Of a DNA stretch of 64,000 nt, positions 36,776 through 45,217 are shown in pieces. The translations under genes were made by a program, and so were the position numbers. The notes beneath the pieces are model-generated. The model had not been told where the DNA came from. It saw nothing but the letters and a program-made list of their open reading frames with translations, and ran no database searches. Source of the stretch: Pontibacillus marinus BH030004 = DSM 16465 (GTDB taxonomy: Bacteria; Bacillota; Bacilli; Bacillales; BH030062). Numbering within the stretch: the stretch's first letter is position 1; each line of letters begins with the position of its first letter. The stretch is from NCBI RefSeq assembly GCF_000425225.1, contig NZ_KE384330.1, positions 37,120-101,119 of the forward strand. The letters are read 5' to 3'.

Positions 36776-38302
36776 ATGAGTAAATTAAAACAAACCGCCT
36801 TGTGGATCACTCTCTTGGCGTTTTTCCTTAAGATAATGGGGTTCTTCCGGGAAAGCATGATCGCCAAAGAATTCGGTGCCAGCGATTTAACCGACGGCTT
36901 CTTGCTTTCCTTTGGTTTTGTCACACTCGTTTTAGCCATGATTTCAAATGGCTTTAACTCGGTATTTCTCCCCCATTACGTGAAGCATCGACAACAAAAT
37001 CTAGAGCGTGCCGAGCGCAATGCGAGCGGAGTGCTGAACTTCGTTATTGTGTTTTTTATTCTCGCGAGTGCTGCTACATATTTTCTGGTTCCTTATTTAG
37101 TTGATTTCATTTTCAATCCAGAAAGTGCGGTGACCGAGCGGGTTACGACGGAAATGACGCAGATCTTCTTCCTGTTCATGGTGATTATCGCGTTGAGTGG
37201 TGTGCTCGAGTCTTATCTTCAAGCTCGACATAGTTATGTGCCAACGCAAATCTCCAAAATTATGGGGACGATCATGGCGACACTCTTCATTGTGTTCTTT
37301 GCTGATCTGTGGGGCATCTACAGTGTGGCATACGGATTTTTATTCGGAACGTTTTTAGGGGTTTGTATTCAATTTTTCTACCTATTTAAGAATGGGTTCA
37401 AGTGGCGATTTGAATTCAACCTGGATAAAGAGTTCGGGAAGGCGTTTTTGGTTCTTTTGATCCCTGCCCTCCTCCACTCTTCAGTTGGACATATTAATCT
37501 GTTCGTTGATAAATCGTTCGCCGCTGGTACGGCAGGCGGACCTGTTACGTATTTGAATAACGCATCGTTATTGATGAGTATTCCGCCGATTATATTCCAA
37601 ACAACGATTTTGGCGATTGTATTTACATTATTATCTGAGCACGCAGAGTCAAAAGAAAAATTCTCACAGACGCTTTTCACAGGATATCAAATTGCTATCA
37701 TGACGTTGCTGCCGATCGCAGTTGGCATGTACATCGTCGGTGAAGCTGCGATTTCCTTCATTTATGAGCGTCAGGAATTCACGCCGCAGGATACGGCGAA
37801 TACAGTTGCTGCTTTAAAGATGTACATTCCGTTTATTTTGACCCAAGGGTTGCTGGTGACAGCCGTTAAGGGGATGTACGCTAAAGGTGAAGCGAAGCGA
37901 ATTGTGAAGATTAGTTCGACCACAATTTTGTTAAACATTGCATTGAACTATGTGTTAGAGCGTTGGCTTGGATATCCAGGGATTGCGCTTTCGACATCAC
38001 TTGTGAACATTTATTACTCTACAATTATGACGTTGGCTGTTTACAAGGGGCTCGGGAATGGTGAATTACGCCGTTTGGTTACCATGTTTGGACGTGTGAT
38101 TTTGCCAACGATCGTTATGGCGATTCCTTTGGTGTTGCTGCAGCAATTCACCGGTATCGATGAAATGTACTCACTGTATGAGTTATTGATACTTGTTCCG
38201 ATTGGAATCGTGTTCTATCTTGCAGGAATGTTTGTATTCTACCGTGAAGGATTTAATCAGATTATGCGCTTAGTAAGAGAGCGTAAGAATATGCAAGCTT
38301 AA
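36776..38302 (+). CDS. MurJ/MviN-family lipid-linked oligosaccharide flippase
   Basis: 508 residues with about 14 transmembrane helices. N-terminal LKIMGFFRESMIAKEFGASDLTDGF, with the conserved Arg, is the MviN/MurJ signature. Later features are NRLICPTEEW-free periplasmic loops, LYERQEFTPQDTANTVAALKMY (the FERGAFT-like motif, here YERQEFT) and AVKGMYAKGEAK. MurJ flips lipid II. A copy inside a polysaccharide gene block between a glycosyltransferase and a secreted sugar enzyme may instead flip the lipid-linked wall-polymer unit (inference). ATG with AGAAGG upstream. Confidence 0.88.
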   Translation: MSKLKQTALWITLLAFFLKIMGFFRESMIAKEFGASDLTDGFLLSFGFVTLVLAMISNGFNSVFLPHYVKHRQQNLERAERNASGVLNFVIVFFILASAATYFLVPYLVDFIFNPESAVTERVTTEMTQIFFLFMVIIALSGVLESYLQARHSYVPTQISKIMGTIMATLFIVFFADLWGIYSVAYGFLFGTFLGVCIQFFYLFKNGFKWRFEFNLDKEFGKAFLVLLIPALLHSSVGHINLFVDKSFAAGTAGGPVTYLNNASLLMSIPPIIFQTTILAIVFTLLSEHAESKEKFSQTLFTGYQIAIMTLLPIAVGMYIVGEAAISFIYERQEFTPQDTANTVAALKMYIPFILTQGLLVTAVKGMYAKGEAKRIVKISSTTILLNIALNYVLERWLGYPGIALSTSLVNIYYSTIMTLAVYKGLGNGELRRLVTMFGRVILPTIVMAIPLVLLQQFTGIDEMYSLYELLILVPIGIVFYLAGMFVFYREGFNQIMRLVRERKNMQA

Positions 38303-38308
38303 AAAATT

Positions 38309-38345
38309 GCTCCAGCGCCCAGATAACAACGCTGGAAGCTGGAGC
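38309..38345 (+). terminator. Hairpin between flippase gene and next gene
   Basis: GCTCCAGC / GCTGGAGC 8-bp stem, with TTTACATTTT after it. The 5' arm resembles the start of the dispersed CTCCAGCGCCCAG repeat, so it may be a remnant of that element used as a weak terminator. Confidence 0.5.
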
Positions 38346-38373
38346 TTTACATTTTATAAAAGGAGGTGGTTGA

Positions 38374-39984
38374 ATGAAGCGTAAAAACTTAATTGTCGCC
38401 TCGGGTGTTTTTGTGATCGGACTATTGCTGTTCCTTGTATTGGTTCCTCGTATAATGACTATTGGCGTTTCAGGTGAAGAGCTTGTCACGATCCCTGGCG
38501 GCAGTGTTGATGAGCCGACGATAGAAGTTCACGATCGTTCGCTTCGTTTTAGTTTGAAAAAGCAAACTGAGAAGCAGTGGTCGTCAGCTAAGGATGAACG
38601 TTTTATCTATGATGTTCATAAAGGGCGCAAAAATGTGGCTGATTTAACCGTAACGAGGCGCACGCTCTCAAATGGTGATGTTCTTTATTTTACAAAGCTC
38701 GAGAACCATCAAGAAGAGCCGCTTCAGCTCAACCTCTCTCTTTTATTTGAAGATGAATCAAATTTAACTATGCAGGCTTTTTCTACTGAGGGAATTGATC
38801 ATTCGCATGACTCTACATATGGTGTAGATCCGACGACGATTCCTACTGGGTTATTGAATGTTGGAGAGAAGCGTTCTCTCTACCTTGGGAAGAATTACGA
38901 GTCTAAGGTTTTGCTGCATGAGTATGAGAACGGAGATACTAGTAAGGTTCGGGAACTGGTTGAGGAAAGGGATCCTTACCGTGTAGATGAGTCAAAGCTT
39001 CATGTTCGAGTAACTTCTTCCGAGAAAGGGGTTACGGAGAATTGGATGCTTTGGTCAGATCATTCTCTCTTTAAAAGTAAGCAGGCATTAGAATCTTGGA
39101 AGCAATATAATCAGACTTATTTTAAATCTGTTCAAAAGTGGCTGACCCCGACTGGTGCTTTAATTAAGCTCCCTTGGTCAATTGAGCCTGTTACAAAGCT
39201 TGGTTATGGACGTAATATTGGTTCGTTATCTGCTGAGGAGATGCTTGAGCGTTATCAGGATTCAGGAGAACGTTTTTTTGAAAGTATGACGTTGAATACA
39301 CTTACTTCGGTTGAGGCTTATCGAGCGGATAAAGGGACGAAGCTTTGGAAGACGGAATACACGAGTACGTGGGTGAAAAAGTCTTATGGGGTTCATGCTC
39401 CATATACGGATACGCGTCACAACGAGAAGTTAGCACTGTTTTTAATTGAAGCAGCCGAAACCTTTGACTTACCTCACTTAAAACAAGAAGGCTTACTGTA
39501 TGCCGATTACTTGGTGAAACAAGCCGAACAAGGCAATACCATTTCTTTTGAAAAGGATGCCTTTTTAATTGCTGATTATGATGGTCCTGGAATGATGACC
39601 ACTCCACATGCTTCATTGAACCACGCGCTTGGGGAAGCTTACTACCTACTTCAAGCTTATGAGATTTCAGGTAATGAAGCTTATCTTGAATTAGCCTACT
39701 CCATGCGCAAAGGGATTGAGGCTATTGGGCAAGATTGGATTCGTCAGGAAGGTTCTCATCGTGAGGATATGTGGTACCAGGTAAATGCGAATCATACGTT
39801 TAGTGGTAATGACTATCAGTTATTAACGTTGATTGACCTTCACAAAAATCAGGATGCCTGGGCTGAGACGAAGTATGGTAAGAGTGAAGTTTTTGCTAGG
39901 TTGATAGCTTCGAAGACTTCTTATTTAGAGCGTACTGGGCTTGATGTTGAGAAGGCTGTTCAAGAGAAAATGGATATAAAGTAA
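38374..39984 (+). CDS. Membrane-anchored D-glucuronyl C5-epimerase-like protein
   Basis: 536 residues; AAAGGAGGTGG precedes the ATG. One N-terminal membrane helix (about 6-28) places the rest outside. The middle region is beta-rich (about 35-240). The C-terminal half is an alpha/alpha-barrel-like domain with WLTPTGALIKLPWSIEP, KKSYGVHAPYTDTRHNEKLALFLIEAAE and PHASLNHALGEAYYLLQAYEISGN, resembling the C-terminal domain of D-glucuronyl C5-epimerases. It may modify uronic acids of the wall polymer, which fits the WecC-made ManNAcA; a hydrolase role is also possible. It is the last gene of the plus-strand unit. Confidence 0.6.
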   Translation: MKRKNLIVASGVFVIGLLLFLVLVPRIMTIGVSGEELVTIPGGSVDEPTIEVHDRSLRFSLKKQTEKQWSSAKDERFIYDVHKGRKNVADLTVTRRTLSNGDVLYFTKLENHQEEPLQLNLSLLFEDESNLTMQAFSTEGIDHSHDSTYGVDPTTIPTGLLNVGEKRSLYLGKNYESKVLLHEYENGDTSKVRELVEERDPYRVDESKLHVRVTSSEKGVTENWMLWSDHSLFKSKQALESWKQYNQTYFKSVQKWLTPTGALIKLPWSIEPVTKLGYGRNIGSLSAEEMLERYQDSGERFFESMTLNTLTSVEAYRADKGTKLWKTEYTSTWVKKSYGVHAPYTDTRHNEKLALFLIEAAETFDLPHLKQEGLLYADYLVKQAEQGNTISFEKDAFLIADYDGPGMMTTPHASLNHALGEAYYLLQAYEISGNEAYLELAYSMRKGIEAIGQDWIRQEGSHREDMWYQVNANHTFSGNDYQLLTLIDLHKNQDAWAETKYGKSEVFARLIASKTSYLERTGLDVEKAVQEKMDIK

Positions 39985-40018
39985 GAGGATGAATCTAAAA
40001 GATTCATCCTCTTACTTT
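39978..40018. terminator. 18-bp perfect bidirectional terminator containing both stop codons
   Basis: AAAGTAAGAGGATGAATC / GATTCATCCTCTTACTTT with a 5-nt loop. The plus-strand gene stops at 39982-39984 and the minus-strand gene at 40006-40004, both inside the stem. Confidence 0.9.
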
Positions 40019-40537
40019 ATTCTTGTGATTTTTACTTCTTTTATATTGGATAGATTTTCTTAAATATTTCCTCTTAATATTGTGAGTGCTTAAATCAGTA
40101 TTTAATGAGAAATAAATATCTTCTCTATTTTCAAATTCATTCGCTATTTGTTTCGGTGTCATTCCAATATATAAACCTATAGAAAGATAATGTTTAATGA
40201 TACGTTCAAAAAATTCTTGTTCGTCTTCATCTGGAGTTTCATAAGATTCTCTATATAATTGAGCTATACTATAACAAATATCTTGGCTGAAAAAATTTGG
40301 TGTTAGATTTACTCTAACATTCCATGGTCTTACCCTTAACTTTTTTCCCATAAACACTAAATAAGGAAGAGTACTCAAGTAAACGTTTTGTAATTTTTTA
40401 GATGAATATTCATTATTCCAAAGACACACTTCATGTAAGTGTAAAAGACGTTTTTGTATCATTTTTGTAATAGTATCTTTCTTGATGGTGCGTGTGTCTT
40501 CAGCTTTTATATATTTAAATAGATTCTTTAAATCCAT
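40004..40537 (-). CDS. Protein of unknown function, possible detached C-terminus of the EAL protein
   Basis: 177 residues from the ATG at 40537 (AGAGGG about 9 bases upstream). Basic, mostly helical, no signal peptide; features include KKLRVRPWNVRVNLTP and a basic tail KRKYLRKSIQYKRSKNHKNK. No family is recognised. The frame is also open upstream of the ATG for 51 codons (FAVLFNFTPEKYDKLLNEST...), with no start codon, up to the TAA of the EAL gene, which is in the same frame. It may therefore be the C-terminal half of an EAL fusion split by a nonsense codon, or a gene re-initiated downstream. Confidence 0.55.
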   Translation of the reverse strand: MDLKNLFKYIKAEDTRTIKKDTITKMIQKRLLHLHEVCLWNNEYSSKKLQNVYLSTLPYLVFMGKKLRVRPWNVRVNLTPNFFSQDICYSIAQLYRESYETPDEDEQEFFERIIKHYLSIGLYIGMTPKQIANEFENREDIYFSLNTDLSTHNIKRKYLRKSIQYKRSKNHKNKVRG

Positions 40538-40690
40538 AGATGAAACCCTCTCTAGCGTGATAGATAATGTTGTAAAATCACACCAACTGTTGTTTGAGTA
40601 ATAAACCGCTACTGCGATTGAAAAAGTAGATTCATTTAATAATTTATCATACTTTTCTGGTGTAAAGTTGAAAAGTACTGCAAAATCTAT

Positions 40691-41383
40691 TTAAGCAGAT
40701 TCTTTAATAGGTTTCGGGATATCTAAATAAAAGCCCTGCATATATGAAATACCTAACTTTTTGGCTGTTTCATAATCTTCTTCAGTTTCTATTCCCTCTA
40801 AAATTAGCTTTATATTTGAATTAGCTGATACTTCCGCAAATGCTGATAAGATATCTTTCTTTTCAACTGAATCAGATATATTAAATCCGTAAAATTTGTC
40901 CAACTTTATATAGTCTGGATTTATATTTCTTATATTTTTTAAATTTGATTGACCTTTTCCTACATCATCTATGGCTATTTCAATACCTAATTGACGGAAC
41001 ATTTGAATATTATTTATAAATTCATATGAATCCCAAACATATTGATCATCATTACTCTCGTTTAGTTCAAAAACGATATTTTTGACTTGTTCCTCCTGGA
41101 TCCATGAGAAAAACTCATGAATCACTGAAGATACAAGGGTGCTTGGGAAAATATTAAAGAATATTTTATGATTATGGTTAATGGGACTGTTCTTTTGTAA
41201 GAATTTCTTTATTGAAAACAAATCTAATTCTACCAAAGTCCCTTGTTTTCTTGCTTTTTTAAACAATGTTTCTGGATTCGTTAATGATTGATGACGTAGT
41301 AAAACCTCAAAGCCTAAAGAACTTTCTGTTGAGACATCAAAGATATGTTGTACGACATGATAATACTCATCTCTATCTAACAT
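40691..41383 (-). CDS. EAL-domain c-di-GMP phosphodiesterase-like protein
   Basis: 230 residues, a single EAL domain. Motifs: GFEVLLR (ExLxR), FNIFPSTLVS at the N-x-x-P position, FELNES, IAIDDVGKG for DDFGTG (both Asp kept), YIKLDK, LEGIETEEDY and MQGFYLDIPKP. The metal-binding Glu and Asp residues appear present, so it could hydrolyse c-di-GMP; the changed loop 6 (DDVGKG) leaves activity uncertain. It lies 30 bp after the MCP gene and is probably co-transcribed with cheW-mcp. The frame stays open beyond its TAA into the next gene. Confidence 0.9.
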   Translation of the reverse strand: MLDRDEYYHVVQHIFDVSTESSLGFEVLLRHQSLTNPETLFKKARKQGTLVELDLFSIKKFLQKNSPINHNHKIFFNIFPSTLVSSVIHEFFSWIQEEQVKNIVFELNESNDDQYVWDSYEFINNIQMFRQLGIEIAIDDVGKGQSNLKNIRNINPDYIKLDKFYGFNISDSVEKKDILSAFAEVSANSNIKLILEGIETEEDYETAKKLGISYMQGFYLDIPKPIKESA

Positions 41384-41413
41384 TTCTTTCTCCTTTTCGT
41401 AGCACCTTGCTAT

Positions 41414-43120
41414 TTATAACTTGAACTTTCGCACCTGCTCATTTAGTTGTTCTGCAAGTTGAGCTAACTCATTTGAACTAGCAGACACTTCTTCCATTGA
41501 ACTGCTTGATTGCTGGGCACTTGTGGCCGCTTCCTCTACTCCTGCTGCAGATTCCTCTGATACAGAGGCAATTTCTTGAATAGAAGCATTCATATCATTG
41601 CTTTCATTTGATATTTCATTTAAGTTTCCAGAGATCTGTTGGACTTTTGAAGCCATATCTGTAACGGATTGTTGGATACTTTCAAATGTTTCACCGGTCA
41701 CTTGAATTTGTTTGGATCCTTCATCTACTTGTTCATATCCATTTTGCAAGGACTGAACTACTGAGTCTGTTTCATTTTGAATGTTCGTTACAATCTTCGT
41801 AATATCTCCAACAGAGTGTGAAACTTGTTCTGCAAGCTTACGAACCTCATCGGCCACAACAGCAAATCCTTTTCCATGTTCTCCAGCCCTTGCTGCTTCA
41901 ATAGCTGCATTGAGAGATAATAGATTGGTTTGTTCTGCAATATCGTTTATAACCTGTATCAATTTAGAAATTTCTTTTGATTGTTCATCTAAGCCCTGAA
42001 CTTTTGAAACAGAATCCTTTACGAGTTGATCGATATTACTCATTTGCTCTACTGATTGATTCATTAACGTACTGCCTTCACCTGTCATGTTGAGAACTTC
42101 GTTGGAAGTTTGAGCAACTTGATCACCATTTTGCTGGGCATGTTGAATTTTTTGAACAAAACCATCCATTATTTCAGAAAGGTTTGTTGAGCTATTTGCT
42201 TGAGTCTCTGAACCTGAAGAAAGTTCCTGCATGGTTGAAGCAATTTGCTCACTACCTTCTTTTACTTCGTTAGCAGATTGTGTTAATTCTTCACTTTGAC
42301 TAGACACCATCTCCGTAGCTGTGGAAACATCCTTAATAAGCCTCTTCAGGCTATCTTTCATTTCATTTATTGCTGAAGCGAGCTTTCCTATTTCATCGTT
42401 TCCATTATATTCAATCTCTTCTGTCTGAAGGTTACCATTTGAAATCTCACTTGCCACATGCACTACCTTATTTAGATTCGTTTGAACCAAGCGATTCACA
42501 ATACTGATTAGAACAATACCTACAACTGCTGAAGCAATAATAGAAGACACTAGTACTATTATCGTTTGTTTTAGACTATCTTTCACTTCCGTAATCGCTT
42601 GTTCCCTATCCTCATTAACAATTGCTCTTAATTCCTTTAATTTATCAACCGTTTCTGCACGTAGATTGCTAATTTCTTGTCTTGTTTGGCGAGCTCTTAT
42701 ATCATTATTTTGATCTACGGCTGGTACAAGCTTATTTAAAAACATCTCATTCATCTTTTTATCATTTGATGCAATTTGATTAAATAAGTCTTGCTGCTTC
42801 TTTGTATCCATTTTTCCTCTAACGTCTTCCTCAAATGTATTAAACTTTTCTCTTCTACTCTGGAATTCATTAATTAACATTTCGTCTTTAAAATGAATAT
42901 AATCAGATGCTCTTACATCTTTTGTACGAATTAACGATCCCATTTCCGTAATAGCTATTGATCTATCTCCACGTCTTTCTAGAGCTGCTAGGTCTTCTTG
43001 AATATTATCTACTTGAGTGAAAATTATGTAACCTGCGACAATAAATAAAAGAATACTTACTGTAAATGCTACAACATACTTAGTTCCAAGCTTTAAGTTT
43101 CTCCACTTAAATTTATTCAT
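41414..43120 (-). CDS. Methyl-accepting chemotaxis protein
   Basis: 568 residues. Short cytoplasmic N-terminus, transmembrane helix about 14-34, a four-helix-bundle sensor domain about 36-185, second transmembrane helix about 188-210, HAMP about 211-265, then a long coiled-coil signalling domain. The invariant hairpin tip has [19 protein letters not shown] and [16 protein letters not shown]. It starts 3 bp after the CheW stop, so the two are translationally close. Ligand unknown. Confidence 0.95.
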   Translation of the reverse strand: MNKFKWRNLKLGTKYVVAFTVSILLFIVAGYIIFTQVDNIQEDLAALERRGDRSIAITEMGSLIRTKDVRASDYIHFKDEMLINEFQSRREKFNTFEEDVRGKMDTKKQQDLFNQIASNDKKMNEMFLNKLVPAVDQNNDIRARQTRQEISNLRAETVDKLKELRAIVNEDREQAITEVKDSLKQTIIVLVSSIIASAVVGIVLISIVNRLVQTNLNKVVHVASEISNGNLQTEEIEYNGNDEIGKLASAINEMKDSLKRLIKDVSTATEMVSSQSEELTQSANEVKEGSEQIASTMQELSSGSETQANSSTNLSEIMDGFVQKIQHAQQNGDQVAQTSNEVLNMTGEGSTLMNQSVEQMSNIDQLVKDSVSKVQGLDEQSKEISKLIQVINDIAEQTNLLSLNAAIEAARAGEHGKGFAVVADEVRKLAEQVSHSVGDITKIVTNIQNETDSVVQSLQNGYEQVDEGSKQIQVTGETFESIQQSVTDMASKVQQISGNLNEISNESNDMNASIQEIASVSEESAAGVEEAATSAQQSSSSMEEVSASSNELAQLAEQLNEQVRKFKL

Positions 43121-43123
43121 AGC

Positions 43124-43591
43124 TTATGCCTCCTCAGTCTCTGCAGTTTCAGACATTTCGTTTTCTATGTAATCAAAAGTTTCGGAATTTATTAACTCAC
43201 GAGGGTCAGTAATTAATATCAAACGTCCATTTTCTAGATTAGCAATTTTGTATTGAATACCACCTTGATTTACTTGTTGTATATTTTCTTCATTAATATC
43301 AATTATTTCTCTAGCTTCTTCTACTAAGAACCCTATTTCTTCTTGTTTTACCTTTACTCCAATAACCCGAGCCAAGTTCCATTCACTTAGATTAATCCCT
43401 TTATCAAAAAGGGTTATATTCAAATCGATGATTGGCACAACATTCCCTCGAATTGTACTAATCCCAATCACTGATGCTGGTGATTTCGGGATCTGTGTCA
43501 CCTTCGATGGGAGTTCAATATAATTGACGTAATCAATTGGCATTCCAAATTCTTCATTATGAGCAATAAACGTTACATACTTCCTAGACAA
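43124..43591 (-). CDS. cheW: CheW-like coupling protein
   Basis: 155 residues from the TTG at 43591: AGGAGG sits six bases before it, and the in-frame ATG at 43606 overlaps that ribosome site and has none of its own. The CheW fold is clear: KYVTFIAHNEEFGMPIDYVNYIE, then PASVIGISTIRGNVVPIIDL, ARVIGVKVKQEEIGFLVEEA. The acidic C-terminal tail is extra. It links an MCP to CheA. First gene of a CheW-MCP-EAL unit away from the main flagellar operon, so a dedicated signalling module is likely. Confidence 0.9.
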   Translation of the reverse strand: MSRKYVTFIAHNEEFGMPIDYVNYIELPSKVTQIPKSPASVIGISTIRGNVVPIIDLNITLFDKGINLSEWNLARVIGVKVKQEEIGFLVEEAREIIDINEENIQQVNQGGIQYKIANLENGRLILITDPRELINSETFDYIENEMSETAETEEA

Positions 43592-43892
43592 GTTTTGCCT
43601 CCTCATGAAATTTTGCTAAAAATCCGACATTTTTTTAGTTATCTCGACAAAAATTCCTCATAAAAAAAATCCACTTCTATAAGACTGTGGACGTGTAATT
43701 GTAAGCAGCACGGATACCATGGCAAGTTGTTAATACGTTTGGTTGATTGCTTTGAGTACTTATCTTTCGACAAGTTTGCCATGTAATTTTAAATATATAT
43801 TCCATATATTTATTAACTAAAAATAACTATAGATCATTTTTACTATATGGTATATAGGTATTTATACCTATTTTTTGAATAAATATGTAAAA
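43592..43892. other. Intergenic region upstream of the cheW-mcp-EAL operon
   Basis: About 300 bp, A/T-rich, no supported gene. A possible sigma-D site on the minus strand reads TAAA (43791-43788), 16 bp, GTCGAAAG (43771-43764); spacing and -10 match are imperfect. A second GTCGAGAT near 43653-43646 lacks a -35. Confidence 0.3.
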
Positions 43893-43913
43893 AGCCTCTG
43901 CAGTGCAGAGGCT
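43893..43913 (-). terminator. Terminator of the RND efflux operon
   Basis: AGCCTCTGCA / TGCAGAGGCT perfect 10-bp stem with a TTTTTACAT tail on the minus strand, 7 bp beyond the stop at 43920. Confidence 0.85.
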
Positions 43914-43919
43914 CCTTTG

Positions 43920-45005
43920 TTATCTAGGCATATATCCATTCAAGAAGAGATGGAATTCCTTTTTGGCTACGGCATAATCTTTTTTCGCTTGGTTCAATTG
44001 CATGGTTTGGTTCATAATGTTAAGTCGGGATTGAGTATGCTGCTGTTGATTGCTCATGCCGTTTTCAATAAGAGCTTTAGTGTTTTCATACATATCTTTT
44101 GCTTTTCTAATGTTTGAGCGATAGCTTTCGATTTTTAGATGAAGGGTTTTGAGTTCATCTAGTTTTTGATGTAGTAAAAGTTGTAGCGCGTCTTTTTGTT
44201 CCTCGAGTTGGACTTTAGCTACTTCTAATTCATGCTTGTAATACTCTTCTAGTTCGTCTTCTGCGTCATCGCGATCATCTTGTGCCTCACGAATTTTTCT
44301 TGGGTCCGTTACGATGACATCTAATGAATCACTTTCGTCCACGATTTCCTCATAGACTTCTACACTTTTCTCTGGTGTGTCTAAGGCTGCGTGCTCAGCT
44401 AAATCTTCTGACCACATTTCTGGATTGTAAAATGAGTCTGGCATTAGGCCGACATCTGGAGATTCTTCTAAAGGCCACTCTGCGTCGATTGGCTTGTCTA
44501 GTTTTTGATTTGCTTGGTATTTCGCCATTTTGAAACGTTGTTCTGCTTCTTCTAATGATACTTCAGCGTTTGTCAGGTTCATTTCAGACTGCAGGACGTC
44601 CATCTCGGATGCTTCGCCGTTTTCTTTTTCTACACGAATCATGGCCAGTTCCTCTTGGGCTTTTTCTAGGTTCGCTTGACTAACATCAACGCTTTGACCT
44701 GCGATCCAGTAATTGTACATTGTTTCATAAGCTGTCATTTCAGATTGGAATATGTTTTGAGCATCTTGATAGTTATCTTGGGTTTCTTGAATTCGGTCTA
44801 GCTCATCAGAAAATTCACCTTGGTATGGCTGTGAATCCTCGGAGATTTCTGGTTTTGATGCATTGATGATTTTATTTGGGTCATTCTTTTTGATTTGATT
44901 CACCGCATCTTTGAAATTTAGCGAATCTAACTGCGCCCCTGCAACCATTCCAATCGGGAGCGTCAGGACAGCAGCTGTTATAATCGCAATGCGTTTCCCC
45001 TTCAC
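43920..45005 (-). CDS. TolC-like coiled-coil exported protein of an RND system
   Basis: 361 residues from the GTG at 45005, directly after GGGGGAGGAATCAAT; the open frame upstream of it lies inside a dispersed repeat. N-terminal signal or anchor helix (about 4-24), then two long helical hairpins with the TolC/OEP pattern of heptads and 'EKENGEASEMDVLQSEMNL' turn motifs (about 110-155 and 300-350), separated by an acidic linker. TolC proteins form outer-membrane tunnels; this cell should have no outer membrane, so the protein may act as an extracytoplasmic helical partner of the MFP/RND pump. Last gene of the tetR-MFP-RND unit. Confidence 0.75.
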   Translation of the reverse strand: MKGKRIAIITAAVLTLPIGMVAGAQLDSLNFKDAVNQIKKNDPNKIINASKPEISEDSQPYQGEFSDELDRIQETQDNYQDAQNIFQSEMTAYETMYNYWIAGQSVDVSQANLEKAQEELAMIRVEKENGEASEMDVLQSEMNLTNAEVSLEEAEQRFKMAKYQANQKLDKPIDAEWPLEESPDVGLMPDSFYNPEMWSEDLAEHAALDTPEKSVEVYEEIVDESDSLDVIVTDPRKIREAQDDRDDAEDELEEYYKHELEVAKVQLEEQKDALQLLLHQKLDELKTLHLKIESYRSNIRKAKDMYENTKALIENGMSNQQQHTQSRLNIMNQTMQLNQAKKDYAVAKKEFHLFLNGYMPR

Positions 45006-45063
45006 ATTGATTCCTCCCCCATTATGTATGGGGGCCTGCCTCTCCCGCAGACCCCTCTTTTCG

Positions 45064-45217
45064 TGTCTAGCTCCAGCGCCCAGCAACGATGGGACTTCCC
45101 TCGTCTCCGTACGATAAGTCAACATCGATTCGCCTAGGCTCATCGTGTTTCCTTTATCTTAACTACGGACTCAGTCCAGTCCCATAGTTGCTAAACGGGC
45201 GCATGCGCTTTTCTTTT
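45064..45217. repeat. Dispersed intergenic repeat, copy 2
   Basis: Starts GTCTAGCTCCAGCGCCCAGC and ends GGGCGCATGCGCTTTTCTTTT; nearly the same as 30421-30573. It separates the RND gene from the TolC-like gene inside one operon. Confidence 0.8.

Noticed and set aside
43764..43791. Sigma-D promoter for cheW-mcp-EAL
   Set aside because: TAAA and GTCGAAAG are 16 rather than 15 bp apart and the -10 is only partly matched; mentioned but not claimed.
45006..45143. N-terminal extension of the TolC-like gene
   Set aside because: The extension lies in a dispersed repeat and has no ribosome site; GTG 45005 has GGGGGAGG and opens with a signal-like helix.
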